Source: Lachnospiraceae bacterium
GTDB lineage: Bacteria; Bacillota; Clostridia; Lachnospirales; Lachnospiraceae
Reading direction: 5' to 3'
Assembly (NCBI GenBank): GCA_009774625.1
Contig: VSOB01000005.1
Span: 16,216-80,215, forward strand
Length of the DNA: 64,000 nucleotides
Every line of letters begins with the position of its first letter. Within the stretch, counting starts at the first letter, position 1. A program made the translations under genes and the position numbers. The notes under the pieces were generated by a model that was given only the letters and a program-made list of their open reading frames with translations, was not told where the DNA came from and searched no databases. This document shows, in pieces, positions 8,102-17,168 of this stretch.

Positions 8102-9535
8102 ATGAATCAGAGGGAAGATTCCATATTCCCCATGGAAGAGGCGCTGGAAATGATGTTTGTGTTCGGTGCATCGGGGGAGATTTTATATGCGAATGCCGCA
8201 GCGAAAAAAAAGCTGGAATATGGAGACGAACTGTGCGGCAAATATATTTATGATGTGTTTCCCAATACATTTCAGGCCTCCGGAGGAGGCTTTCAGACAG
8301 AATATCCTTTTGGGCATACGCCCCGGAATCTGGTGGCATACCGCAGTAATCTGACATGCTTTCCGGTGGAGGCAAGGATTCTGTCTGTCAGGGAGGCAGA
8401 GGATCAGTACATATGTATGGCCAATGATATCCTGGAAAAAGAATTTCTCAGCCGTGAGGTGGAGCAGGTCAGGGAAGAAGCCAGGCAGGCGCTGAAGGTG
8501 AAATCAGAGTTTGTGGCCAATGTGACCCATGAGCTGCGTACACCGGTGAACGGTGTGCTGGGCAATGTCCGGGAACTGATGGACGATGTGACAGACGAAC
8601 ATACATTAAAGGCGCTGCGGCTGATTGAACGCTGCTGCGGCGATATGAATAAGATTATTAATAATATTCTGGATTTTTCCAAGCTGGAAGCCGGGAAATT
8701 CACATTGGAACCCCGCAGATTCCATTTCAGGAATATGCTGGATTATGTGAAATCTCACCATCTGAATAAGATCACCGAGAAGGGTCTGGGGTTTTTCATG
8801 ACGGTGTCGCCGCAAGTGCCGGAATATATCATCGGAGATGAGCTGCGTATCGTACAGATACTGAATAATCTGCTGTCCAATGCGCTGAAATTTACTTCTG
8901 TAGGTAAAATCACCGTAGAGGTGATCAGGACCGCGCGGGTCAATGACAGGATGGAGCTGTTTTTTATTGTCAAGGATACCGGAATCGGCGTGGATAAGGC
9001 GGATCGGGATAAACTGTTCCAGAGTTTTTCCCAGGTGGATGCGTCTATTTCCAGAAAATACGGGGGAACAGGCCTGGGGCTGAATATCTGCAAACAGCTT
9101 GTGGAGCTGATGGGCGGGACGATTGAGGTGGAGAGTGAGAAAAATAAGGGCAGTACTTTTTCTTTCTCTATCTGGTCCGGAGTCTGTGAGGAAGATGAGA
9201 CTACGCTGTCCCAGGACAACGATACAAAGGCTTCGCTGACGATGCATGCATCGCCCGGCAGCGACGGGGAAGAAGAGGAAGTGAAAACCTACGGTACGCC
9301 GGAAAATCTCAGGACTCTGAAGCGGAATCTTTCCAAGTTGATTCTCTGCGTGGAAATGGAAAACTGGGAGAAGGCGGAGATGTTTATGGAAACCGTCCGG
9401 CAGTTGACGGAAGGGGCGCCGCGGGAGGTGAGCCGCAAGGCGCTCAGACTCAAAATGGCAATACAGAAAGAAAATTATGATAAAACGGCGGCAGAGTTTC
9501 ATGAGCTGGAATCTCTGCTGGAAGTACAGCCATAA
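8102..9535 (+). CDS. Soluble PAS-type sensor histidine kinase
   Basis: The 477-residue protein has no membrane helix. Residues 1-105 look like a PAS fold (ALEMMFVFGASGEILYANAAA). A HisKA domain follows with the H-box EFVANVTHELRTPVNG (H143), then a HATPase with NNLLSNALKFT, KDTGIGVDKADRDKLFQSF and GGTGLGLNICKQL. The last 90 residues form an all-helical tail that resembles a HPt bundle but shows no HPt histidine motif. The ATG at 8102 follows GGGAGG; an upstream in-frame start has no ribosome site and would lie in the terminator hairpin. Its likely partners are the receiver proteins on either side; direction of signalling is inferred only from order. Confidence 0.9.
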   Translation: MNQREDSIFPMEEALEMMFVFGASGEILYANAAAKKKLEYGDELCGKYIYDVFPNTFQASGGGFQTEYPFGHTPRNLVAYRSNLTCFPVEARILSVREAEDQYICMANDILEKEFLSREVEQVREEARQALKVKSEFVANVTHELRTPVNGVLGNVRELMDDVTDEHTLKALRLIERCCGDMNKIINNILDFSKLEAGKFTLEPRRFHFRNMLDYVKSHHLNKITEKGLGFFMTVSPQVPEYIIGDELRIVQILNNLLSNALKFTSVGKITVEVIRTARVNDRMELFFIVKDTGIGVDKADRDKLFQSFSQVDASISRKYGGTGLGLNICKQLVELMGGTIEVESEKNKGSTFSFSIWSGVCEEDETTLSQDNDTKASLTMHASPGSDGEEEEVKTYGTPENLRTLKRNLSKLILCVEMENWEKAEMFMETVRQLTEGAPREVSRKALRLKMAIQKENYDKTAAEFHELESLLEVQP

Positions 9536-9559
9536 AGAACAAAAAAAGAAGGTGTGGAT

Positions 9560-10621
9560 ATGTTTAAGCGGGACAGGGGCCTGGGACAGGAAAAAATACT
9601 GATTGTGGATGATGTGGAGACAAACCGGCTGGTGCTGGAGGAGATTATACAGAGTATGGGCTGTGTACCTGTTCTGGCGGAGAGCGGAGAGCAGGCGCTG
9701 GAGCTGGCGGCCTCGGAACACCCTCAGCTTGTGCTGACCGATATTTCCATGCCTGGCATGGACGGTTATGTGCTGTGCAGGACTTTAAAGGGAAAAGAGG
9801 AAACAAAAGATATTCCGGTTATCTTTATTTCGGCATATGATGATCCGATGGATATTGTGGAAGGACTTTCTCTGGGCGGGGAAGATTATATTACCAAGCC
9901 CTTTATTCCGGAAGTGGTGCAGGCGCGGGTCGGTGTACATCTGAGCCTGCATGTGGCAAAGCGGGATCTGATGGAGATGAACAGGAGGCTTCAGGTTTCT
10001 GTCAGTGAGCAGTTACATCAGATGGAGCAGGAGAAAAAGAGTATTCTGTACGCTCTGGCGGGGATCGCGGCAAAAAATTCTGCTTATGAAAAGGAGCATA
10101 TGGAACGGCTGGGGAAAAACTGCAGGATTCTGGCGCAGGGGATGCAGCTTTCGCCTCTGTTTGAAGATAAGATTTCGGACACTTATGTGGATACGATAGA
10201 GTTGGCCGCACCGCTTTGCGACATCGGAAATATAGGGGTGCCGATGGAGATTTTGCGGAAGCGGGAAGATCTGACACCGGAAGAGTCGGCGGAGATCAGG
10301 GCGCATACGGTCATCGGCGCGGGGCTTTTGCGGGATCTGCATGTCAGTAATGACTATAATGACTTTATCAGTACATCCATTGAAATTGCCCATTATCATC
10401 ATGAAAACTATGACGGAAGCGGGTATCCGGAAGGGCTGGCAGGGACGCGGATTCCGCTGGCGGCGCAGATCGTGTCCATTGCAGATGCATACTGCAGCTT
10501 AACCGGTGAGGGCGGTCTTGACGGGGAAGAAGCACTGGAGACTATGAGCAGAGAAGCGGGCAGCAGTTTCAATCCGGATATTTTTACGATCTGCCGCAAG
10601 ATATCGCGCCAGTTATGTTAA
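9560..10621 (+). CDS. Receiver plus degenerate HD-GYP domain protein
   Basis: A receiver domain (1-130; D61 in LTDISMPGMDG; lysine in ITKPF) is joined by a coiled segment to an HD-GYP-type domain (about 160-353). The late motifs are well kept (HTVIGAG, AHYHHENYDGSGYPEGL, AAQIVSIADAY). The core motif reads LCDIGNIGVP (C220-D221) where active members have HDIGKIG, so the metal-binding histidine and the conserved lysine are both lost. It is probably a non-catalytic partner or binding protein for the intact HD-GYP protein encoded at 6932. ATG 9560 is chosen over GTG 9554 because the AAGAAGG ribosome site is 7 bases from the ATG and one base from the GTG. Confidence 0.88.
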   Translation: MFKRDRGLGQEKILIVDDVETNRLVLEEIIQSMGCVPVLAESGEQALELAASEHPQLVLTDISMPGMDGYVLCRTLKGKEETKDIPVIFISAYDDPMDIVEGLSLGGEDYITKPFIPEVVQARVGVHLSLHVAKRDLMEMNRRLQVSVSEQLHQMEQEKKSILYALAGIAAKNSAYEKEHMERLGKNCRILAQGMQLSPLFEDKISDTYVDTIELAAPLCDIGNIGVPMEILRKREDLTPEESAEIRAHTVIGAGLLRDLHVSNDYNDFISTSIEIAHYHHENYDGSGYPEGLAGTRIPLAAQIVSIADAYCSLTGEGGLDGEEALETMSREAGSSFNPDIFTICRKISRQLC

Positions 10622-10644
10622 AGTTTTGAGGGGAGGAGTATCAG

Positions 10645-11463
10645 TTGATTTCAGATGAGGAGTTTTTACGGATCGCGGCTTATATGAAGCAGCGATATGG
10701 CATTGACCTGCATCAGAAAAAGGTCATTATCAATGGCAGGCTGGAAAATCGTATTAAGGCGGAGGGCTTCCAGAGCTTTGATGCTTTTATGAATGCAGTG
10801 GAAAGAGACAAATCCGGCAGACTGGAGAAAATGCTGGTCAATGTACTGACTACCAACCATACCTATTTTATGAGGGAATTTGAGCATTTTGAATATTTGA
10901 AAAATGTGGTGCTGCCCTGGCTGAAAAATAAGGAAAGTGCGAAGAAAGATCTGCGGATCTGGTGCGGCGCTGCCTCCTCCGGAGAGGAGCCTTATATGAT
11001 CGCTATGGTTATGGATGATTTTTTCGGACTGGAGCGGGGGCAGTGGGATAAAAAACTGCTGGCCACGGATTTATCCACGAAGGTACTGCAGCAGGCAATT
11101 GCAGGCATTTATAATGCGGAACAGTTGAAGAATCTTCCGGAGCAGTGGAAAAGGCATTTTTTCAAGGCTTTGGGTACGGGACAGTATCAGGTGACGGAAG
11201 AACTGAAAAGGGAAGTGATATTCCGTCAGTTCAATCTTATGAATCCCTTTCCGTTCAAAAAGAAAATGCACACTGTTTTTTTGCGCAATGTTATGATATA
11301 TTTTGATGAGAATACAAAGCGGGAGCTGGTGCAGAAGGTATACGATGCGCTGGAGCCAGGCGGGTATTTTTTCATAGGGACGACTGAGACGCTGGATCGG
11401 AACAGTACGCCGTTTCAGATCATTCAACCGTCTATATTCAGAAAAAAGGAAGGGAATGGGTAA
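10645..11463 (+). CDS. cheR: Chemotaxis methyltransferase CheR
   Basis: CheR transfers methyl groups from S-adenosylmethionine to glutamates of chemoreceptors. The 272-residue product has the N-terminal helical domain (to about 75) with the characteristic NVLTTNHTYFMREFEHF. It also has the SAM-binding RIWCGAASSGEEPYMIAM, the late Rossmann element FLRNVMIYFDENTK and the ending GGYFFIGTTETL. The start is TTG at 10645, six bases after GGGAGGAG; no ATG is available nearby. There is no pentapeptide-docking insertion that I can point to. cheB starts four bases after its stop. Confidence 0.96.
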   Translation: MISDEEFLRIAAYMKQRYGIDLHQKKVIINGRLENRIKAEGFQSFDAFMNAVERDKSGRLEKMLVNVLTTNHTYFMREFEHFEYLKNVVLPWLKNKESAKKDLRIWCGAASSGEEPYMIAMVMDDFFGLERGQWDKKLLATDLSTKVLQQAIAGIYNAEQLKNLPEQWKRHFFKALGTGQYQVTEELKREVIFRQFNLMNPFPFKKKMHTVFLRNVMIYFDENTKRELVQKVYDALEPGGYFFIGTTETLDRNSTPFQIIQPSIFRKKEGNG

Positions 11464-11466
11464 TGT

Positions 11467-12501
11467 ATGCAGCCAATTAAAGTATTGATTGTAGAAGATT
11501 CCATTGTATTCCGGGAACTGCTGGTGCAGAATCTGAGCAGGGACCCGGCCATTCAGGTGGTAGGGACTGCCAGGGATCCTTTTGAAGCAAGGGATGCCAT
11601 ACTGGCAAAGAAACCGGATGTTATGACATTGGACGTGGAGCTGCCGAGGATGAGCGGGATAGAGTTTTTGAGGAAACTGATGCCCCAGTACCCGCTTCCG
11701 GTGGTGGTGATCAGCTCGCTGAGTGATAAGGTATTTGATGCACTGAACGCAGGCGCCGTGGACTTTGTAGCCAAACCGGCGGTATCCAGCAGGGCACAGT
11801 TAGAGGATTTTATCCGGAATGAACTGTTGGTGAAGATCAAGATCGCTTCCACAGCCAAGATCAGCAATATCAAACGAAAGGTGATGGAGCAGGAGCAGCA
11901 CGGACAGCGGCTCTCCACAAAGCGCAACAATCTGCTTGTGGCAATCGGTGCGTCCACAGGAGGCACCGAAGCGATTTTTGCGGTTGCCAAAGAGTATGGA
12001 ACGGACATTCCGGGCATCGTGGTGGTGCAGCATATGCCGCCCGGCTTTACTTCCATGTATGCCAAAAGGCTGAATGACCAGTGCCGGATACAGGTCAAGG
12101 AGGCACAGACCGGGGATCGGGTCCTGCCGGGCCATATGCTGATTGCACCGGGAGGGGATCAGCATATGCGGCTTGTAAAGGTAAACGGCGGTTATCAGGT
12201 GGAGTGTAAAAGAGGGCCCAGGGTCAATGGACACTGTCCGTCGGTGGATGTGCTGTTTGAATCAGTGGCCAAAAACGCCGGGGCCGATGCCGTGGGAATC
12301 ATTCTCACCGGTATGGGGGGCGACGGGGCCAAAGGGCTGCTGGCGATGAGAAAAGCCGGCGCCAGAACCATCGGTCAGGATGAATCCACCTGCGTGGTCT
12401 ATGGTATGCCAAAGGTAGCCTATGATCTGGGCGCGGTGGAGTATCAGGAAAAATTGACACAGATCGCAGGAAGAACCTATGCGTTGTTGAATAAAATGTA
12501 A
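11467..12501 (+). CDS. cheB: Chemotaxis response regulator / methylesterase CheB
   Basis: The receiver domain (1-125) has VLIVEDS and D56 in MTLDVELPRMSG. The C-terminal methylesterase domain (about 150-344) has the serine-hydrolase triad in GASTGGTEA (serine near 163), VVQHMPPGFT and LTGMGGDGAKG. It removes methyl groups from receptor glutamates, or deamidates glutamines, to oppose CheR. Length (344 aa) is normal. It sits between cheR and a cheY-like gene with very short gaps, so it is part of the che operon. Confidence 0.96.
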   Translation: MQPIKVLIVEDSIVFRELLVQNLSRDPAIQVVGTARDPFEARDAILAKKPDVMTLDVELPRMSGIEFLRKLMPQYPLPVVVISSLSDKVFDALNAGAVDFVAKPAVSSRAQLEDFIRNELLVKIKIASTAKISNIKRKVMEQEQHGQRLSTKRNNLLVAIGASTGGTEAIFAVAKEYGTDIPGIVVVQHMPPGFTSMYAKRLNDQCRIQVKEAQTGDRVLPGHMLIAPGGDQHMRLVKVNGGYQVECKRGPRVNGHCPSVDVLFESVAKNAGADAVGIILTGMGGDGAKGLLAMRKAGARTIGQDESTCVVYGMPKVAYDLGAVEYQEKLTQIAGRTYALLNKM

Positions 12502-12513
12502 AGGAGAGAGGAC

Positions 12514-12906
12514 ATGAAGATTTTATTGGCAGAAGATGATTTTGCGACAAGGAAGTTTATGGTGAATTTCCTGTCAAAGTATGGCGAATGTGATGCAACT
12601 GTGGACGGTATGGAAGCGGTGGACGCATTTATGATGGCTTTGGAGGATGAGGAACCGTATGATCTGGTATGTCTTGATATTATGATGCCGGTTATGGACG
12701 GGTATCAGGCGCTTATGGGGATCCGGAATCTGGAAAAGGACCGGAACATTCCTGAGGATCAGGCGGTGAAAGTGATTATGACAACGGCGCTGAATGAGGA
12801 AAGAAATGTAAAAATGGCGTTTGAACTGGGCTGTACGATCTATTCCGGTAAGCCGATTGATCAGGGGCGGTTTGAGCAGGCGCTGAAAAAACTGGGCCTG
12901 ATCTGA
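12514..12906 (+). CDS. cheY: CheY-like single-domain response regulator
   Basis: A 130-residue stand-alone receiver: acidic pair LLAEDD, phospho-acceptor D55 in VCLDIMMPVMDGYQ, the switch threonine in IMTTALNE and the lysine in SGKPID. AAGGAGAGAGG precedes the ATG. Its place between cheB and cheA makes it the natural phospho-output of CheA. No CheC, CheX, CheD or CheZ phosphatase gene is in the window, so how it is reset is unclear. Whether it acts on a flagellar switch or another target cannot be told from sequence. Confidence 0.88.
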   Translation: MKILLAEDDFATRKFMVNFLSKYGECDATVDGMEAVDAFMMALEDEEPYDLVCLDIMMPVMDGYQALMGIRNLEKDRNIPEDQAVKVIMTTALNEERNVKMAFELGCTIYSGKPIDQGRFEQALKKLGLI

Positions 12907-12948
12907 GACAAAAGAACATAGATTGGAATATGCAGGAAAGGAGAATGT

Positions 12949-15117
12949 ATGGCTGAGGAATTTAGTACGGAAGGCATGCTTGACATGTATCTGTTTGAAA
13001 ACGAACAGCTTCTGGAGCAGCTTCAGGAGATGGTTCTGGAACAGAAGGATGCGGAATGCTTTGACGAGGACAGCATCAATGAAATATTCAGAACCATGCA
13101 TACCATCAAAGGCTCATCCGGTATCATGATGTTCGACAATATAACGGCGATATCGCATAAGCTGGAGGATGTATTTTATTATTTGAGAGAATCTCATCCG
13201 GAAAATGTACCCCATGTGGATCTGGTGGCGCATGTACTGCGGGTGGAGGATTTTATCTCCAATGAGATGGAAAAGATCCGGGGAGGCGATTCGCCGGACG
13301 GAGATCCGGGAGAGATCATAGCGGATCTGGACCGTTTTCTGGAGCAGCTTAAAAGTGGCGGAGAAGAAAAGGGTGCGGAGCCGCCGCCGGAGAATGTCTA
13401 TGTGGCGCCGAAACAGTTTTATATAGCGCCGGTTGCCACCAGTGCCAGCCGCTTTTACAAAATATATATTCACTTTTTCCCGGAAACAGAGATGGCAAAT
13501 GTGCATGCTTACAAAGCGGTGTACGCTCTGAAGGAAGTGGCGGAAGATCTTTTGTATTCCCCGGAGGATATTATCTCGGATGCTGAAAGCGCTGCCGCTA
13601 TTCTGAAGGATGGTTTCCGGATTCTGTTGCAGGCCCAGTGCAGTGAAGAAGAAGTGCGCAAGATTATCGGCGTGGGCTATGATATTGAAAAGGTGGATGT
13701 TTTTGAGTGCAGGGCAGAGGAGTTTCTGCAGGGCTTTGATTTCGGAGAAAACGATGATCTGTTGCAGATTGATCTGGACTCCAGTGTGGAGGACATCGAG
13801 GCGCGGATCGAGGATGCTTCTGCAGAAGAAAGTGTTCAGCCGGCAAAATCAAAACCCGCGAAGCCGGCCATAGCGCCTGGTGATTTTGTCATAAAATCCA
13901 GGGAACCCGGCAAACAGAAAAAGCTGGCTAAGGATAAGCCGAAAGGAGAGAAAGCCTCCTTTATCGGCGTGAATGTGAGCAAAATGGATCAGTTGATGGA
14001 GCTGATCGGAGAGCTGGTAATTTCGGAGTCGGTTGTACTACAGAATCCGGATCTGAAGGTGCCGGGCTTAAACCTTGACAATTTTAACAAAGCAGCGGCA
14101 CAGCTTTCCAAGATTTCCACAGATTTGCAGAATGTGATTATGTCCATGCGCATGGTGCCGTTAACCAATACGTTCCAGAAGATGAACCGAATCGTATTTG
14201 ACGTTTCCCGGAAGCTGGGCAAAGACATCGAATTTGTAATGGTGGGAGAACAGACCGAGGTAGATAAGAATATCATTGAGCATATTTCGGATCCGCTGAT
14301 GCATCTGGTGAGAAATGCGGTGGACCATGGAATAGAAACCAATGAAGAGCGTATAGAAAGCGGCAAGCCGGATAAGGGTAAAGTGACGCTTTCTGCCAGG
14401 ACAGAGGCCGGTAAGGTATGGATCAGTGTAGAGGACAACGGTCAGGGACTTGACAGAAATAAGATATTGGAAAAAGCCAGAAAGCAGGGACTGCTTGAGG
14501 AAGGCAAGCCGGACAGTTCTTACTCCGATAAGGAAGTGTATCAGTTTATTACTTATCCGGGCTTTTCCACCAATGAACAGATTACCGAGTATTCGGGCCG
14601 GGGCGTGGGTATGGATGTGGTGGTGCAGAACATACAGGCAATCGGCGGTACACTGGATATAGAAAGTACGCCGGGCTTTGGCAGCATTATGAGCCTGAAG
14701 ATTCCGCTGACCCTTGCCATTATCGACGGCATTGTGATGGAAACCGGAAACTCCTCCTTTGTGATGGAAACAGGTATGATCAAGGAGTTTGTCCGTGTAA
14801 AGGAAGATATGATGATTCATGAACCTGACGGAGAGGAATACATCATGATACGCGGCGAATGTTACCCGGTATTGCGTCTGGGCAGATGGTACGGCCTGAC
14901 ACAGTATCAGGAGTCCGTAGAGGACGGGGTTATGCTGATTCTGGAGGTAGAGGATAAGAGGGTATGTCTGTTGGTGGATAAACTGATTGGAGAACAGGAG
15001 ATCGTAGTCAAACCGATTCCCTCTTATATCAAAAAGGTCAAAGGTCTGTCCGGCTGTACGCAGCTTGGCGACGGCAGTATCGCGCTGATTTTGGATGCAG
15101 GCGGGCTGATCGAATAA
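12949..15117 (+). CDS. cheA: Chemotaxis histidine kinase CheA
   Basis: The 722 residues follow the P1-P5 plan. P1 has the phosphorylated histidine H51 in FRTMHTIKGSSG. P2 (about 160-270) is a ferredoxin-like response-regulator docking domain. A basic Lys/Pro linker (about 285-335) follows. P3 is the dimerisation helix pair (about 340-400), ending in VIMSMRMVPL. P4 is the ATPase with HLVRNAVDHGIE near 452, VEDNGQGLD and GRGVGMDVV. P5 is the CheW-like domain from about 590. All catalytic motifs are intact. It phosphorylates CheY and CheB in response to receptor arrays. RBS AAAGGAGA lies before the ATG. Confidence 0.97.
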   Translation: MAEEFSTEGMLDMYLFENEQLLEQLQEMVLEQKDAECFDEDSINEIFRTMHTIKGSSGIMMFDNITAISHKLEDVFYYLRESHPENVPHVDLVAHVLRVEDFISNEMEKIRGGDSPDGDPGEIIADLDRFLEQLKSGGEEKGAEPPPENVYVAPKQFYIAPVATSASRFYKIYIHFFPETEMANVHAYKAVYALKEVAEDLLYSPEDIISDAESAAAILKDGFRILLQAQCSEEEVRKIIGVGYDIEKVDVFECRAEEFLQGFDFGENDDLLQIDLDSSVEDIEARIEDASAEESVQPAKSKPAKPAIAPGDFVIKSREPGKQKKLAKDKPKGEKASFIGVNVSKMDQLMELIGELVISESVVLQNPDLKVPGLNLDNFNKAAAQLSKISTDLQNVIMSMRMVPLTNTFQKMNRIVFDVSRKLGKDIEFVMVGEQTEVDKNIIEHISDPLMHLVRNAVDHGIETNEERIESGKPDKGKVTLSARTEAGKVWISVEDNGQGLDRNKILEKARKQGLLEEGKPDSSYSDKEVYQFITYPGFSTNEQITEYSGRGVGMDVVVQNIQAIGGTLDIESTPGFGSIMSLKIPLTLAIIDGIVMETGNSSFVMETGMIKEFVRVKEDMMIHEPDGEEYIMIRGECYPVLRLGRWYGLTQYQESVEDGVMLILEVEDKRVCLLVDKLIGEQEIVVKPIPSYIKKVKGLSGCTQLGDGSIALILDAGGLIE

Positions 15118-15142
15118 AATAGCAGAAAGGAACAGGAAACAT

Positions 15143-15679
15143 ATGAGTGAAATGAGCGAATTGAAGAGACAGGAAGAGGCCGCTTCAAATGAGCATGATA
15201 CGCAAAAGGGTAAGTATATGACCTTTAAATCCGGAAACGAGTATTTCGGGCTGGAGATTCAGTATGTCAATGAGATCATTCAGTTTCAGACGATTACGGC
15301 CATACCGGAGACAGAGGATTATATCAAGGGCCTGATCAACCTGAGAGGAAAGGTGATCCCGGTAGTGGATGTACGCCTGCGTTTCAAACAGGAACCCTTT
15401 GAGTACAATGACAGGACCTGTATTATTGTAATCAATGTGAAATCCATGATGGTGGGGCTGATTGTGGAGAAAATTGCCGAAGTGGTGGAAATCAAGGAAG
15501 AGAACATACTGCCTCCGCCCAACATTGGCCGCGCCGATAAATCCCATCACAAATATGTGTATGGAATCGGTAAGGTTGGCAATGCGGTGAAACTTTTGCT
15601 GGATCCGGATAAGTTGCTGAATGATGATGACCTGTCGGTTATGGAACAGGCCAATGATATGATATTAGAAGAAGAATGA
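15143..15679 (+). CDS. cheW: Chemotaxis coupling protein CheW
   Basis: A 178-residue SH3-like coupling protein that links receptor tips to CheA P5. It has the family pattern: an N-terminal strand with YFGLEIQYVNEII, the receptor-binding INLRGKVIPVVDVRLRF, and IVEKIAEVVEI. A 25-residue charged N-terminal tail is extra and a short acidic C-terminal helix ends the protein. It lies between cheA and a chemoreceptor gene with gaps of 25 and 13 bases, so the three are translated from one transcript. Confidence 0.95.
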   Translation: MSEMSELKRQEEAASNEHDTQKGKYMTFKSGNEYFGLEIQYVNEIIQFQTITAIPETEDYIKGLINLRGKVIPVVDVRLRFKQEPFEYNDRTCIIVINVKSMMVGLIVEKIAEVVEIKEENILPPPNIGRADKSHHKYVYGIGKVGNAVKLLLDPDKLLNDDDLSVMEQANDMILEEE

Positions 15680-15692
15680 GGGGGAGAAACAC

Positions 15693-17051
15693 ATGAAAAA
15701 CTTGAAAATGAAAACAAAATTAATTTTGGGCTTTCTGGTGCCGATTGCGATCACCGTGATCAATATCCTGATCAGTAATCTGACCACCAAATGGGCCGCT
15801 TCTATTAAAGATCATACAGAACGGGATATCTTTACCAACGTTGCCGCAGTTGCAACAATTGTTTTTGCCGCCATTTCTGTATTGGTTACCATATTGATCG
15901 CACTGGCACTGATTAAAACCATTGAAAAGTCGGTGAAGCAGCTTTCTGATGCCGCAAAAGAAATCGCTATGGGCCGCGTGGATATTAACCTGGTTAAGTA
16001 CAATAACGACGAATTTGGCGAACTGGTGGATGAATACAACAATGTGATTGAAAATATCAAGTATCAGGCCGAGATCGCAGAGGCGGTATCCAACGGGAAC
16101 CTGACAGTACAGGTAAATCCCAAATCTTCGGATGACCTGCTGGGCAATTCGTTAAAGAAACTGGTGGAAGATAACTTAAATGCGCTGACCAATATCAGCG
16201 ACGCAGGATCTCAGGTAACGGTCAGCTCCTCTCAGGTGGCAAGTGCAAGCCAGGCGCTGGCACAGGGTTCCACACAGCAGGCAAGTGCCATTGAAGAGAT
16301 TACAGCATCCATTGACGAGATTGCAGAAAAGACAAAACAGAACGCAGAAGAAGCCAACCAGGCCGCCGGACTGGTGGCACAGGCTATTTCGGATGTACAG
16401 CAGGGGAATGGCCAGATGCAGAATATGATGGTGGCAATGCAGAGCATCAACAAATCATCAGAAAGCATTTCCAAGATTATCAAAGTGATTGATGATATTG
16501 CATTCCAGACCAACATTCTGGCGCTGAATGCAGCAGTGGAAGCTGCAAGGGCAGGGGAAGCCGGAAAAGGGTTTGCGGTAGTGGCAGAGGAAGTCAGAAG
16601 TCTGGCAGCAAAGAGCGCTTCTGCAGCAGCAGAGACGGCGGAGCTGATTGAGGATTCCATTGAGAAGGTCAACGCAGGCACCAAGATTGCGGATGAAACC
16701 GTAAAATCTATGGAAGCGATTACAAAGAGAGTACAGGACAGCGAAATGATTATCAATGGCATCGCAGAATCTTCCAATTATCAGGCGACTGCGGTGGCAC
16801 AGATTGAGCAGGCGATCACGCAGGTATCCCAGGTAGTACAGACCAATTCCGCTACCAGCCAGCAGTGTGCGGCAGCCAGTGAAGAACTGTCCAATCAGGC
16901 GTCCAGAATGCGTGAAATGCTTGCCATCTATAATCTGGGAGCAGGCAATTCCTATTCTTCCTCTCTTAAGAGTGATTCCTATTCCTACTCTTCAGCATCC
17001 AATGTAAATGAACAGGTGATATCTCTGGGAGATGATTTTGGAAAATACTGA
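15693..17051 (+). CDS. Methyl-accepting chemotaxis protein with almost no outside domain
   Basis: The 452-residue receptor has TM1 at about 8-28 and TM2 at about 47-70 with fewer than 20 residues between them, so there is no room for a ligand-binding outside domain. A HAMP domain (70-120) and a long signalling coiled coil follow. The conserved hairpin tip reads AFQTNILALNAAVEAA and AGEAGKGFAVVAEEVR, which binds CheW and CheA. The C-terminal 40 residues are Ser/Tyr-rich and lack the pentapeptide that tethers CheR in enterics. It probably senses a membrane, internal or energy-related cue. A terminator follows. Confidence 0.95.
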   Translation: MKNLKMKTKLILGFLVPIAITVINILISNLTTKWAASIKDHTERDIFTNVAAVATIVFAAISVLVTILIALALIKTIEKSVKQLSDAAKEIAMGRVDINLVKYNNDEFGELVDEYNNVIENIKYQAEIAEAVSNGNLTVQVNPKSSDDLLGNSLKKLVEDNLNALTNISDAGSQVTVSSSQVASASQALAQGSTQQASAIEEITASIDEIAEKTKQNAEEANQAAGLVAQAISDVQQGNGQMQNMMVAMQSINKSSESISKIIKVIDDIAFQTNILALNAAVEAARAGEAGKGFAVVAEEVRSLAAKSASAAAETAELIEDSIEKVNAGTKIADETVKSMEAITKRVQDSEMIINGIAESSNYQATAVAQIEQAITQVSQVVQTNSATSQQCAAASEELSNQASRMREMLAIYNLGAGNSYSSSLKSDSYSYSSASNVNEQVISLGDDFGKY

Positions 17052-17065
17052 AGCAGATAAATCAT

Positions 17066-17094
17066 GACACAGGGACGAAAGCCCTGTGTCTTTT
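17066..17094 (+). terminator. Rho-independent terminator after the che operon
   Basis: GACACAGGG (17066-17074) pairs perfectly with CCCTGTGTC (17082-17090), loop of seven bases, followed by TTTT. It closes the cheR-B-Y-A-W-receptor unit. Confidence 0.88.
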
Positions 17095-17168
17095 ATGTGT
17101 ATATGCAGGGAAGTTTTGGAAATTTTTCCTGTATGATAGCAAGAAAGGAAAAAGGAGAGTGATTGCAA

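Noticed and set aside
17109..17137. Promoter before the HPt gene
   Set aside because: TATGAT at 17132 has no acceptable -35 hexamer at 16-18 bases; left unannotated.
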